DNA of 37,219 nt. It comes from a virus. The notes beneath the pieces were generated by a model. It had not been told where the DNA came from. It saw only the letters and a program-made list of their open reading frames with translations, and ran no database searches. The stretch covers positions 1 through 37,219 of the IMG/VR virus record IMGVR_UViG_3300033153_001433; one strand, 5' to 3'. Of the stretch, positions 14,401-21,382 are shown piece by piece. How positions within the stretch are numbered: the first letter of the stretch is position 1; each line of letters begins with the position of its first letter. A program made the position numbers and the translations under genes.

Positions 14401-15454
14401 TGCACAAAACACAATAGCAATAGGAGATGATGCAGGAGACGCTATTACAACTGGTGATGATAATATATTTATTGGGCGTCAAGCAGGTGCAGGAATAACC
14501 ACAACTGATGATAATATAGGAATAGGAGCCTTAGCAGGAAATAGAGCTGGTTTGCAACAATATTCAATTTGGATAGGAGATTCGGCAGGTACTTATGCAC
14601 TTACAGGTAATGATATATGTATAGGGAAATCAGCTGGAACATATTTATCTAATGATACAGATGATCCAGCAGTTCAACAATTTACAGGTAGAATTGCTAT
14701 TGGTCAACTTGCTATGGCGGGGCCGTCATCACCAAGACAGTTTAACCCATTCGAGGTTGCTATTGGTGATCAAGCATCTACACTACAAAACACAACACTT
14801 ACAACGTCTTCTGGACAGGGTGTATATATAGGTGCTAATGCAGGTAGAGGCCCATTTTCATCTGGAAAGTCAGCTGTTGAAAGTGGTTTTCATGTAGCTT
14901 TGGGTGCTAGCTCTATGTATTATGGAGGGACTGCTAGGGAAGGTCAGATAGCTATAGGTTATAAAGCGTCTATAGGTCATCAAAGTATAGTTACAGAAAC
15001 CTACAACACATCAATATATGGTATTGCTATTGGTTACGAGTCCGAAGGAATAGCTGCTGTTTATAGTCTAATTACAAGATCTGGTGAAGGAAACATAGCG
15101 ATAGGTTATCAAGCCGCAGGAACAAATGGTTCTGTAATAGAAGGAGGTACCATTGCAATAGGTACAGCAGCATCAGCACAAGGACAGAACTCGATAGCTA
15201 TTGGTAAAGATTCAGATGCTTCTTCAGGAACAGGAGTTAATAATTCTATAGCTATAGGTTTTGGGGCTCAAGCAACATTTGCAAATTCAGTAGCAATAGG
15301 GCCAAACGCAACAACAGCAGCAGTTAACACTATAGCTTTTGGATCTTCTACAGAGAACTTAGGTGTAGTCACAACCTCTGCATCAACACCATCAACACAC
15401 AAATGGCCAGTTAGAATAAATGGCGTTAACTATAATATATTATTGACAACCTAA
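11483..15454 (+). CDS. Giant tail fibre 3 with YadA-head-like repeats
   Basis: A 1323-residue fibre. N-terminal attachment segment (DLIIGTDVSDNKKTVTF) is shared with the 240-residue protein at 3837. The shaft contains several G..GQVL.S.G..W repeats (for example GTAGQVLSSTGTGLAW and AAGQVLTSNGPFITPTW) and one W.IDADTGG...GGNGIST repeat at about residue 714, related to the other two fibres. From about residue 972 to 1290 there is an array of at least a dozen AIG-type repeats (IAIGDDAG, IFIGRQAG, IGIGALAG, IAIGYQAAG, SIAIGKDS, SVAIGPNA), the pattern of the left-handed beta-roll head of trimeric adhesins such as YadA. The end (HKWPVRINGVNYNILLTT) is a common fibre C terminus. Probably a trimeric receptor-binding fibre. 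Confidence 0.9.
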   Translation: MAKIKNTTAYPTVAPAANDLIIGTDVSDNKKTVTFLVSSIGGGGGVPQDLNSVLGVGNTSALNIELNGNASALGSSISVIDIFPTTISAGGLGSHGTAGQVLSSTGTGLAWIAAPGTTQSWNDTLAVSPVATANPNLTGTFTIQTGGGLSLLGNSTLSVSGTSIFYSNVTLSDGVNLKVSDQSQIGIDDGTGTYVYGTPGQFLSATANGLAWSSAGTLTTPTLQQVVTAGNTLLNSSIVFTGTGGITLSGTNTITGQGVINFNGNGTPTSSATQGRLIISQGSITLSGANSQILLAGNPGAAGQVLTSNGPFITPTWQAGSGGGSSNLQQVLDNGNTATQNINLTGDINLAAGGLKLAANAFIELNTDRGTLGQVLISGGPAGFPTWASAGTGTVTAVNASDTTYIDMSVDATAPATPIVSSQLITTGTVVTGPGGLTQAFYDDDTTGTNYTVQQGLTTTATIGSGSGIIVSINSTSGGNVVLSDLSFVSGGSGYASGDKFRVNQTGSDNNLIIEVDTIASGTYYDQTGKFSSPSGNDWDLAVTNAGNLITVTNSDGARSSSFTLQGSGGAVFTNAGSNNIELNFTGSGTGTVQSISLTDSTGSAGTAITSSGTFTFAEQAANGTYLRTTSAVSGTSITLSTETPTIQVVATKGGTLLDTPLTIQNSNGTTNNSFVLGTTAAPSVATAGQVLAFNSANGGYMEWVAQAGGGNMTSWNIDADTGGPGTVSDGETVNIVGGNGISTVSTPGTRTISIGNTGVLQVNSFAGNITLNGNANSTVGSKAVLTANITAAGTGYVANNYYPTTKVTSSIGTATGVIIRVTSVGGSGNITGIQVYGGGKDWTVGDTFTVDFGTTLATLTVASVGANGTVTTTTWRGLSGTDSNKQTGYIANTVSRFESIQSAYSSKIVEYIATGTEADFTADGYFLALNTTVFNPQDGYNLYCAKDIGIKTTKNNANIKFGTSSGTWDYTNAQNTIAIGDDAGDAITTGDDNIFIGRQAGAGITTTDDNIGIGALAGNRAGLQQYSIWIGDSAGTYALTGNDICIGKSAGTYLSNDTDDPAVQQFTGRIAIGQLAMAGPSSPRQFNPFEVAIGDQASTLQNTTLTTSSGQGVYIGANAGRGPFSSGKSAVESGFHVALGASSMYYGGTAREGQIAIGYKASIGHQSIVTETYNTSIYGIAIGYESEGIAAVYSLITRSGEGNIAIGYQAAGTNGSVIEGGTIAIGTAASAQGQNSIAIGKDSDASSGTGVNNSIAIGFGAQATFANSVAIGPNATTAAVNTIAFGSSTENLGVVTTSASTPSTHKWPVRINGVNYNILLTT

Positions 15455-15463
15455 TTAAATTAA

Positions 15464-15598
15464 ATGAGAGTAGAATTAAATGAAGAATCTATTAAACATA
15501 TAAATCGACTATTACAATCACTTCCAATAAGTACACTACATATTGTTGAAGAAATCACAAAGGAGATTAATAAAGGTTTAGTAGAAGAAAAAAAATAA
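15464..15598 (+). CDS. 44-residue protein, unknown function
   Basis: An ATG at 15464 opens a 44-codon frame ending TAA at 15596-15598. It is preceded by an A/T leader (TTAAATTAA) and encodes MRVELNEESIKHINRLLQSL followed by a second helix (THIVEEITKEINKGLVEE-like). Two amphipathic helices with a Pro turn suggest a small helical hairpin, perhaps a dimer. It fills an otherwise empty gap of about 150 bases and has the same codon style as neighbours, which supports a real gene. Confidence 0.6.
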   Translation: MRVELNEESIKHINRLLQSLPISTLHIVEEITKEINKGLVEEKK

Positions 15599-15604
15599 AA
15601 TAAA

Positions 15605-15829
15605 ATGGATATTAGAAAAATTTCAGTTGGTTCTGATTATAAATCAGGATCTATGCACTATATAGTAAATCAACCCGTATTAGGTGGAGACTATAAAATA
15701 CATTTAATACAAGCTAACGAAAAGACGCAGTCATATAAACTTTGGGTTATTAAAGATCAAGAAGTTTTAATATGGAAAGAGTTTTTGTATACGCTTCCAA
15801 TAACTTTAGAATACAACATAAACTTTTAA
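15605..15829 (+). CDS. 74-residue protein, unknown function
   Basis: A 74-residue protein, start MDIRKISVGSDYKSGSMHYI, predicted to be mainly beta strands (YKIHLIQAN, SYKLWVIKDQEVLIWKEF, ITLEYNINF). Small proteins of this pattern lie near terminase genes in aquatic phages as far as I recall, but I know no function. Its TAA overlaps the ATG of the following gene (TAATG at 15827-15831), which also decides the start of that gene. Confidence 0.7.
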   Translation: MDIRKISVGSDYKSGSMHYIVNQPVLGGDYKIHLIQANEKTQSYKLWVIKDQEVLIWKEFLYTLPITLEYNINF

Positions 15830-16398
15830 TGAGGTCGGTGCACTCGTTTATTGTAGAGCCTGTAAACAACAGGAGATATGATAATATAAAAGAATTTGGT
15901 GACACACAGTTTATAACTAGCGTATCTGAAGAAGATCATAAAGCATCTAATCGATTTGGAATAGTAAAAGAACTGCCTTTAAATTATAAGGGTGAAGTCC
16001 AAAAAGGTGACACTCTTTTAGTTCATCACAATGTATTTAAGTTTTATAATGATATGTATGGTAGACGTAAAAGCGGTAGAAGTTTTTTTAAAGATAATTT
16101 ATTTTTTGTAGAGCACGATCAGTTTTTTTTATTTAAAAATAAAGATGGATGGAAGTCTCATGGTAAGTATTGTTTTATAAAACCTCTGTTAGCAAAAAAA
16201 GCATTTTTAGAAAAGGGTGCTAAATACGAAAGACTACAAGGAACTATAAAATATATCAACGAAGAATTAATATCTTTAGGTTTTTCAGTTGGAGATGTTG
16301 TTATATATCAACCTGAAAGCGAATATGAATTTACTGTAGATGGTGAATTGCTTTATCGAATGTTTACTAATAATTTAACAACTATACTAAATGAATAA
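15829..16398 (+). CDS. GroES-like co-chaperonin, apparently two tandem GroES-like domains
   Basis: I take the ATG at 15829 (189 residues) over the in-frame ATG at 15772, because it forms the same TAATG junction used throughout and avoids a 58-base overlap. The C-terminal half (about 113-189) follows GroES: YCFIKP (strand 1), RLQGTIKYI, GFSVGDVVIYQP, SEYEFTVDGELLYRMF, LTTIL. The first half has a similar order: FIVEPV, NRFGIVKELP, GEVQKGDTLLVHHNVF, NLFFVEHDQFFLF. T4 Gp31 and classical GroES are single domains of about 100 residues, so a tandem arrangement is unusual. It could cap a host GroEL to fold the capsid protein. A divergent beta-barrel protein without chaperonin function is the alternative. 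Lies in the packaging block. Confidence 0.7.
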   Translation: MRSVHSFIVEPVNNRRYDNIKEFGDTQFITSVSEEDHKASNRFGIVKELPLNYKGEVQKGDTLLVHHNVFKFYNDMYGRRKSGRSFFKDNLFFVEHDQFFLFKNKDGWKSHGKYCFIKPLLAKKAFLEKGAKYERLQGTIKYINEELISLGFSVGDVVIYQPESEYEFTVDGELLYRMFTNNLTTILNE

Positions 16399-16666
16399 AG
16401 AATTAAAGTTACAAATAATAGAAGCTGGAGAAAAGGCCGTAAAACAATTAGTTAAGGTGGCTAAAGAAGATATTATTAAGTTTGATGCCGAGGATGAATT
16501 AGCCGCTGATAGATTAAAAAATGCCGCTGCCACTAAAAAACTTTGTATTATGGATGCATTTGAAATAGTAAAAAAAATAGAAGAAGAAAGAAACCTACTT
16601 GAAGGAATAACAACAGAAACAAAAAACACAACACCTAAAGGATTTGCAGAATCACGATCAAAATAG
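16391..16666 (+). CDS. Small helical protein, candidate small terminase subunit
   Basis: A 91-residue, almost fully helical protein (LKLQIIEAGEKAVKQLVKVA; AADRLKNAAATKKLCIMDAF; EIVKKIEEERNLLEG) with a polar C-terminal tail. It overlaps the preceding gene by eight bases and the large terminase by 23 bases. Its position directly before terL and its small helical nature fit a terminase small subunit, but no helix-turn-helix could be identified with confidence and the protein is shorter than most, so this is inference from context. Tight overlap suggests translational coupling with terL. Confidence 0.6.
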   Translation: MNKELKLQIIEAGEKAVKQLVKVAKEDIIKFDAEDELAADRLKNAAATKKLCIMDAFEIVKKIEEERNLLEGITTETKNTTPKGFAESRSK

Positions 16667-18890
16667 TATTTACAGGGTATTAAAAAACTACATCCCTAAA
16701 AATGTTATTGCTAATAAAAACAGAGCAAAAACATGGCTGTATGGATATAATGAAAAATACGATGTAATTATTATTTCTAAAGATGGAACTCTTGGTGAGG
16801 TGTATGAAGTTAGTAATATTAAAATAGGATTACCTAAGGCTCCTGTAAAATTTATTAATGATAAAGAAAAAAAAGAAGATCAAACTTGGGAGGTAACTCT
16901 AATACCTAAAATATTAAAAAGAATACAAACTATTTTTCAATGGCATGAAGCACCTCCACACTTTAAATCAGAGTGGGTTGATTATATAGAAAGCGAATTT
17001 GATAAAAGAGAGCAAGGGCATTGGTTTAAAAATAACGGAATTCCTACTTACATTACAGGAACACACTATATGTATTTACAGTGGACTAAGATTGATGTTG
17101 GAAACCCAGACTTTAGAGAAGCAAACAGAATTTTTTATTTATTCTGGGAAGCCTGTAAGGCAGACAAAAGAAGTTTTGGAATGTGTTATTTGAAAATAAG
17201 ACGGTCAGGGTTTTCGTTTATGAGTTCTTCTGAAGGTGTTAATCAGGCGACAATAACAAGAGATGCTCGTATAGGTATACTATCTAAAACAGGAGCTGAT
17301 GCTAAAAAAATGTTTACCGATAAAGTAGTTCCAATATCTAACAATTACCCGTTCTTTTTTAAACCCATACAAGATGGTATGGACAAACCAAAAACAGAAT
17401 TGGCTTATAGAGTTCCTGCATCTAAGATAACTAAAAAAAATATGTATGACATTGGTGTTGAGGAGCTTGACGGATTAGACACAACAATAGATTGGAAGAA
17501 TACATCAGACAACTCTTATGATGGTGAAAAATTACAATACTTATTACATGATGAAAGTGGTAAGTGGGAAAGGCCTGAAAACATTTTAAACAACTGGAGA
17601 GTAACTAAGACTTGTTTAAGGCTTGGTAGTAAAGTTATTGGAAAATGTATGATGGGTTCAACATCAAACGCATTGGACAAGGGTGGTGAAAACTTTAAAA
17701 AATTATTTGAAGATTCTGATGGTGGAAAAAGAAATCAGAACGGACAAACTAAGTCAGGATTATATAATTTATTTATTCCAATGGAGTGGAATTTTGAAGG
17801 GTATATAGATAAGTATGGAATGCCTGTTTTACATTCTCCTGACAAACCTGTTCTTGGTATTGACGGAGAATACATTACAACTGGTGCTATTGATTATTGG
17901 GAAAACGAGGTGTCATCTTTATCAAATGATCCTGATGCATTAAATGAATTTTACAGACAATTTCCACGAACTGAATCTCATGCCTTTAGAGATGAGTCAA
18001 AACAATCACTGTTTAATTTAACAAAAATTTACCAACAAATTGATTATAATGATTCATTAATGTTAGGTCAGCATATTACTCGAGGATCTTTTTCTTGGCA
18101 AGACGGTGTAAAGGATACTAAGGTTATTTTTAGCCCAAACAAAAGTGGTAGATTTTTAGTATCTTGGACTCCAGGAGTCGGTTTACAAAATAGAGTAATT
18201 GTTCGTAATGGTATTAGGTATCCAGCCAACGAGCACCTAGGATCTTTTGGTTGTGACTCTTATGATATTTCTGGAGTAGTTGTTGGTAAAGGTTCTAATG
18301 GAGCTTTGCATGGATTAACAAAGTTTAATATGGATGACGCTCCTTCTAATACATTTTTTTTAGAATACATAGCCAGACCACAAACGGCTGAAATATTTTT
18401 TGAAGAAGTTTTAATGGCTTGTGTTTTTTATGGAATGCCTATATTATGTGAAAACAACAAACCAAGATTATTGTATCATTTTAAAAACAGAGGATATAGA
18501 GGTTATAGTATGAATAGACCAGATAAAAGATTTAACAAATTATCAAAAACAGAAAGAGAGTTAGGCGGCATACCTAACACTTCAGAAGACGTAAAGCAAT
18601 CTCATGCAGCTGCAATTGAATCTTATATAGAAAAGTATATAGGTTTTGATTTTGAAGGTCATTACAGAGATTCTGAAACCATAGGAGATATGCCATTTCA
18701 AAAAACTTTAATAGACTGGGCAAAGTTTGATATTAGTAAAAGAACAAAGTTTGATGCTGCTATTAGTTCTGGTTTAGCTATCATGGCTAATCAGAAGCAC
18801 TTATACACACCATCTAAACAAAAATCAAAAATAAGTATTAACTTTGCACGATATAACAACAAGAATTCCTTGAGTCAAATAATAAGATAA
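16644..18890 (+). CDS. terL: Terminase large subunit (packaging ATPase-nuclease)
   Basis: A 748-residue DNA-packaging motor. No ATG exists near the 5' end of the open frame; the only suitable start is TTG at 16644, inside the previous gene, so a TTG start with coupling is likely. The ATPase region has a nonstandard Walker A at about 184-194 (KIRRSGFSFMS, Phe where Lys is usual), a Walker B with catalytic Glu at 298-304 (YLLHDES), and a motif III GSTSN at 338-342. The RNase-H-like nuclease follows with D538 (FGCDSYD), E603 (LCENN) and D704 (TKFDAAIS). It would cut concatemeric DNA and pump it through the portal encoded next. Stop overlaps the portal ATG (TAATG). Confidence 0.9.
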   Translation: MQNHDQNSIYRVLKNYIPKNVIANKNRAKTWLYGYNEKYDVIIISKDGTLGEVYEVSNIKIGLPKAPVKFINDKEKKEDQTWEVTLIPKILKRIQTIFQWHEAPPHFKSEWVDYIESEFDKREQGHWFKNNGIPTYITGTHYMYLQWTKIDVGNPDFREANRIFYLFWEACKADKRSFGMCYLKIRRSGFSFMSSSEGVNQATITRDARIGILSKTGADAKKMFTDKVVPISNNYPFFFKPIQDGMDKPKTELAYRVPASKITKKNMYDIGVEELDGLDTTIDWKNTSDNSYDGEKLQYLLHDESGKWERPENILNNWRVTKTCLRLGSKVIGKCMMGSTSNALDKGGENFKKLFEDSDGGKRNQNGQTKSGLYNLFIPMEWNFEGYIDKYGMPVLHSPDKPVLGIDGEYITTGAIDYWENEVSSLSNDPDALNEFYRQFPRTESHAFRDESKQSLFNLTKIYQQIDYNDSLMLGQHITRGSFSWQDGVKDTKVIFSPNKSGRFLVSWTPGVGLQNRVIVRNGIRYPANEHLGSFGCDSYDISGVVVGKGSNGALHGLTKFNMDDAPSNTFFLEYIARPQTAEIFFEEVLMACVFYGMPILCENNKPRLLYHFKNRGYRGYSMNRPDKRFNKLSKTERELGGIPNTSEDVKQSHAAAIESYIEKYIGFDFEGHYRDSETIGDMPFQKTLIDWAKFDISKRTKFDAAISSGLAIMANQKHLYTPSKQKSKISINFARYNNKNSLSQIIR

Positions 18891-21328
18891 TGGATAACGT
18901 AACTATTGACATAAAATCAGCATCATTTCCCGATCAATTTGCACCTGATTCAGAAAAAAAAACTAAAGAGTTTGGGTTACAAGTAGGTCAGGCTATTCAA
19001 TACGAGTGGTTTAGAAAAGAAGGAGTTAATCAATGTAGGTTTTACAGTCAGTGGTTAGAGTTTAATAGATTAAGATTATATGCTAGAGGAGAACAATCAA
19101 TTGCTAAATATAAAAACGAATTAGCTGTAGATGGAGACTTATCATATTTAAATCTCGATTGGACGCCAGTACCTATTATACCTAAGTTTGTAGATATTGT
19201 TGTAAACGGTATGAGTGATAGATTATTCACAATAAAGACATATGCACAAGATGCAATGTCATCAGAAAAAAGAGGTAAGTTTCAGCAAATGGTTGAAACA
19301 AATGTTATAGCCAAACCTTTATTCAAACAAATAGAACAAGATTTTGGGATGGATGTGTTTCAGGTTAATCCTGACGAGCTACCAGAAAGTGATTTAGAGA
19401 TGGAGCTTTATATGCAAATGAATTACAAGCCAGCTGTAGAGATGGCAAATGAAATTGCTATTAACACAATGTTAGAAGAAAATCATTATGACCAGATTCG
19501 TAAAAGATGTGACATGGACTTAATGACCTTAGGAGTTTCTATGGTAAAACACGAGTTTCAGTTAGGCGATGGTATTAAAGTAAAATATGTAGACCCAGCA
19601 AATGTTGTTTATAGCTATACTGAAGACCCATACTTTAAAGATTGTTTTTATTGGGGAGAAGTTAAGACAATACCTATAACAGAAGTTTTAAAAATAAATC
19701 CTGATTTAACTCAGGAGGATATGAAAGAAATATCTAAGTATAGTCAGTCATGGTATGACTATTATAATGTTGCTCAGATGTACGAAAACAGTATGTTCTA
19801 TAGAGATACTTGTACTCTTTTGTACTTTAACTACAAATCAACTGAAAGTTTTGTTTACAAAAAGAAACAAACTTCCGAAGGAAATTATACAACCGTCCCT
19901 AAAGATGATCAATTTAATCCACCAGAAGAAATGATGGAGGAAGGTAAATTTGAAAGAGTAGAAAAAAGAATTGATGTTTGGTATGAGGGTGTTATGGTAA
20001 TGGGAACAAATATTATATTAAAGTGGGAGATGGCTAAAAATATGGTTAGACCGCAATCTGCTAGTCAATATGCAATGCCTAATTATGTAGCAACAGCACC
20101 AAGAATGTACAAGGGTAACATAGAGTCATTAGTTAGACGGATGATACCTTTTGCTGACCTAATACAGTTAACTCATTTAAAACTACAACAGGTTATTTCT
20201 AAGGTTGTGCCAGACGGTGTGTTTATAGATGCAGATGGAATGAATGAAGTAGATTTAGGAACTGGAAATGCATATGATCCATCTGACGCTTTAAGATTAT
20301 ATTTTCAAACTGGTAGCGTTGTTGGTAGAAGTTATACTCAAGATGGAGACTTTAATCAAGCAAGAGTACCTATTACACAGTTAACCTCATCTAGTGGTTC
20401 TCAAAAAATGCAAATGTTAATTGGTAATTATAATCATTATTTAGATATGATTAGGCAGGTTACTGGATTAAATGAAGCAAGAGATGGTTCTACGCCTGAT
20501 GCTTACTCTTTAGTAGGTGTGCAAAAATTAGCTGCACTAAATTCAAATACTGCAACAAGACATATTTTAGAAGGTAGTTTGTTTTTAACACAAACACTAG
20601 CCGAAGCATTATCAATAAGAACGGCTGATGTATTAGAGTATTCAGATTTTGCTGATGAGTTTGCAATGCAAATAGGTAAATATAATATAGGGTTATTAGA
20701 AGATATTAAAAATTTATACCTATATGACTTTGGTATATTTATTGAAATGTCACCAGATGCAGAAGAAAAAGCAATGTTAGAACAAAACATTCAAATGGCT
20801 TTATCAAAAGGGGGAATAGACCTTGAGGATGCTATTGATATTAGAGAAATTAAAAATATCAAAATGGCTAACCAGTTATTAAAAGTAAAGCGTAAGCAAA
20901 AACAACAACAAGAACAACAGCAAAAAGCTACTGAGATGCAGATGCAACAACAAAATAATATGCAATCTCAACAAGCTGCTGCTCAAATTCAAATGCAAAA
21001 AATTCAGATGGAGACTCAATCTAAAATGCAGGTTAAGCAAGCAGAGATAGGTTTTGAAATAGAAAAGCTTAAAAATGAGGCTGCATTGAAAGAACAATTA
21101 ATGTTAACTGAATTCCAATTCCAAATGCAATTAAAAGGAAGAGAGGAACAGGCGATAAACAATAGAGAACAAAATAGAGAGAAGGCTAAAGATAAAAGAA
21201 TTACTCAACAGTCTACTCAGCAGTCTCAAATGATTACTCAGAGAAAAAACAATTTACCTCCTATAACTTTCGAATCTAATGAAGATAGTTTAGATGGTTT
21301 TGATATGGCTGAGTTTGATCCAAGATAA
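18890..21328 (+). CDS. Portal protein
   Basis: An 812-residue protein placed directly after terL and before scaffold and capsid genes, the classical portal position. It has the expected mixed N-terminal wing region (RLYARGEQSIAKYKNELAVD, PIIPKFVDIVVNGMSDRLF), a stem-like helical part around the RRMIPFADLIQLTHLKLQQV stretch, and DMIRQVTGLNEARDGSTPDA, which is typical of portals of short-tailed phages. From about residue 665 to 780 it is a long Gln/Met/Lys-rich helix, resembling the C-terminal barrel of P22-type portals that extends into the capsid. Forms the dodecameric ring for DNA entry and exit. No second translated portal gene is seen. Confidence 0.88.
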   Translation: MDNVTIDIKSASFPDQFAPDSEKKTKEFGLQVGQAIQYEWFRKEGVNQCRFYSQWLEFNRLRLYARGEQSIAKYKNELAVDGDLSYLNLDWTPVPIIPKFVDIVVNGMSDRLFTIKTYAQDAMSSEKRGKFQQMVETNVIAKPLFKQIEQDFGMDVFQVNPDELPESDLEMELYMQMNYKPAVEMANEIAINTMLEENHYDQIRKRCDMDLMTLGVSMVKHEFQLGDGIKVKYVDPANVVYSYTEDPYFKDCFYWGEVKTIPITEVLKINPDLTQEDMKEISKYSQSWYDYYNVAQMYENSMFYRDTCTLLYFNYKSTESFVYKKKQTSEGNYTTVPKDDQFNPPEEMMEEGKFERVEKRIDVWYEGVMVMGTNIILKWEMAKNMVRPQSASQYAMPNYVATAPRMYKGNIESLVRRMIPFADLIQLTHLKLQQVISKVVPDGVFIDADGMNEVDLGTGNAYDPSDALRLYFQTGSVVGRSYTQDGDFNQARVPITQLTSSSGSQKMQMLIGNYNHYLDMIRQVTGLNEARDGSTPDAYSLVGVQKLAALNSNTATRHILEGSLFLTQTLAEALSIRTADVLEYSDFADEFAMQIGKYNIGLLEDIKNLYLYDFGIFIEMSPDAEEKAMLEQNIQMALSKGGIDLEDAIDIREIKNIKMANQLLKVKRKQKQQQEQQQKATEMQMQQQNNMQSQQAAAQIQMQKIQMETQSKMQVKQAEIGFEIEKLKNEAALKEQLMLTEFQFQMQLKGREEQAINNREQNREKAKDKRITQQSTQQSQMITQRKNNLPPITFESNEDSLDGFDMAEFDPR

Positions 21329-21354
21329 CCTTAAAAAAGGTGTATTATAATTAT

Positions 21355-21362
21355 TAACTTTG
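21355..21362 (+). promoter_or_regulatory. Bacteroidota-type -7 promoter box before scaffold/capsid genes
   Basis: TAACTTTG in the 54-base gap between portal and scaffold genes, 20 bases before the ATG, followed by a leader AAATTAAATTAAATAAA. Probably drives the scaffold and capsid genes up to the terminator at 24028. No clear -33 element. Confidence 0.65.
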
Positions 21363-21382
21363 TATAAATTAAATTAAATAAA

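Noticed and set aside
4987-15454. A diversity-generating retroelement or CRISPR-like array in the repeat-rich fibre locus
   Set aside because: No reverse transcriptase or template repeat is present in the window, and repeats are protein-level shaft units of unequal spacing, not short identical repeats with spacers.
15772-15828. An in-frame ATG 57 bases upstream of the GroES-like gene, giving 208 residues
   Set aside because: It would overlap the 74-residue gene by 58 bases, and the ATG at 15829 forms the TAATG junction used elsewhere, with the GroES-like strand starting just after.
21328-21341. Small hairpin ACCTT-AAAA-AAGGT after the portal stop
   Set aside because: Only five pairs and no T-run follow; too weak to call a terminator.
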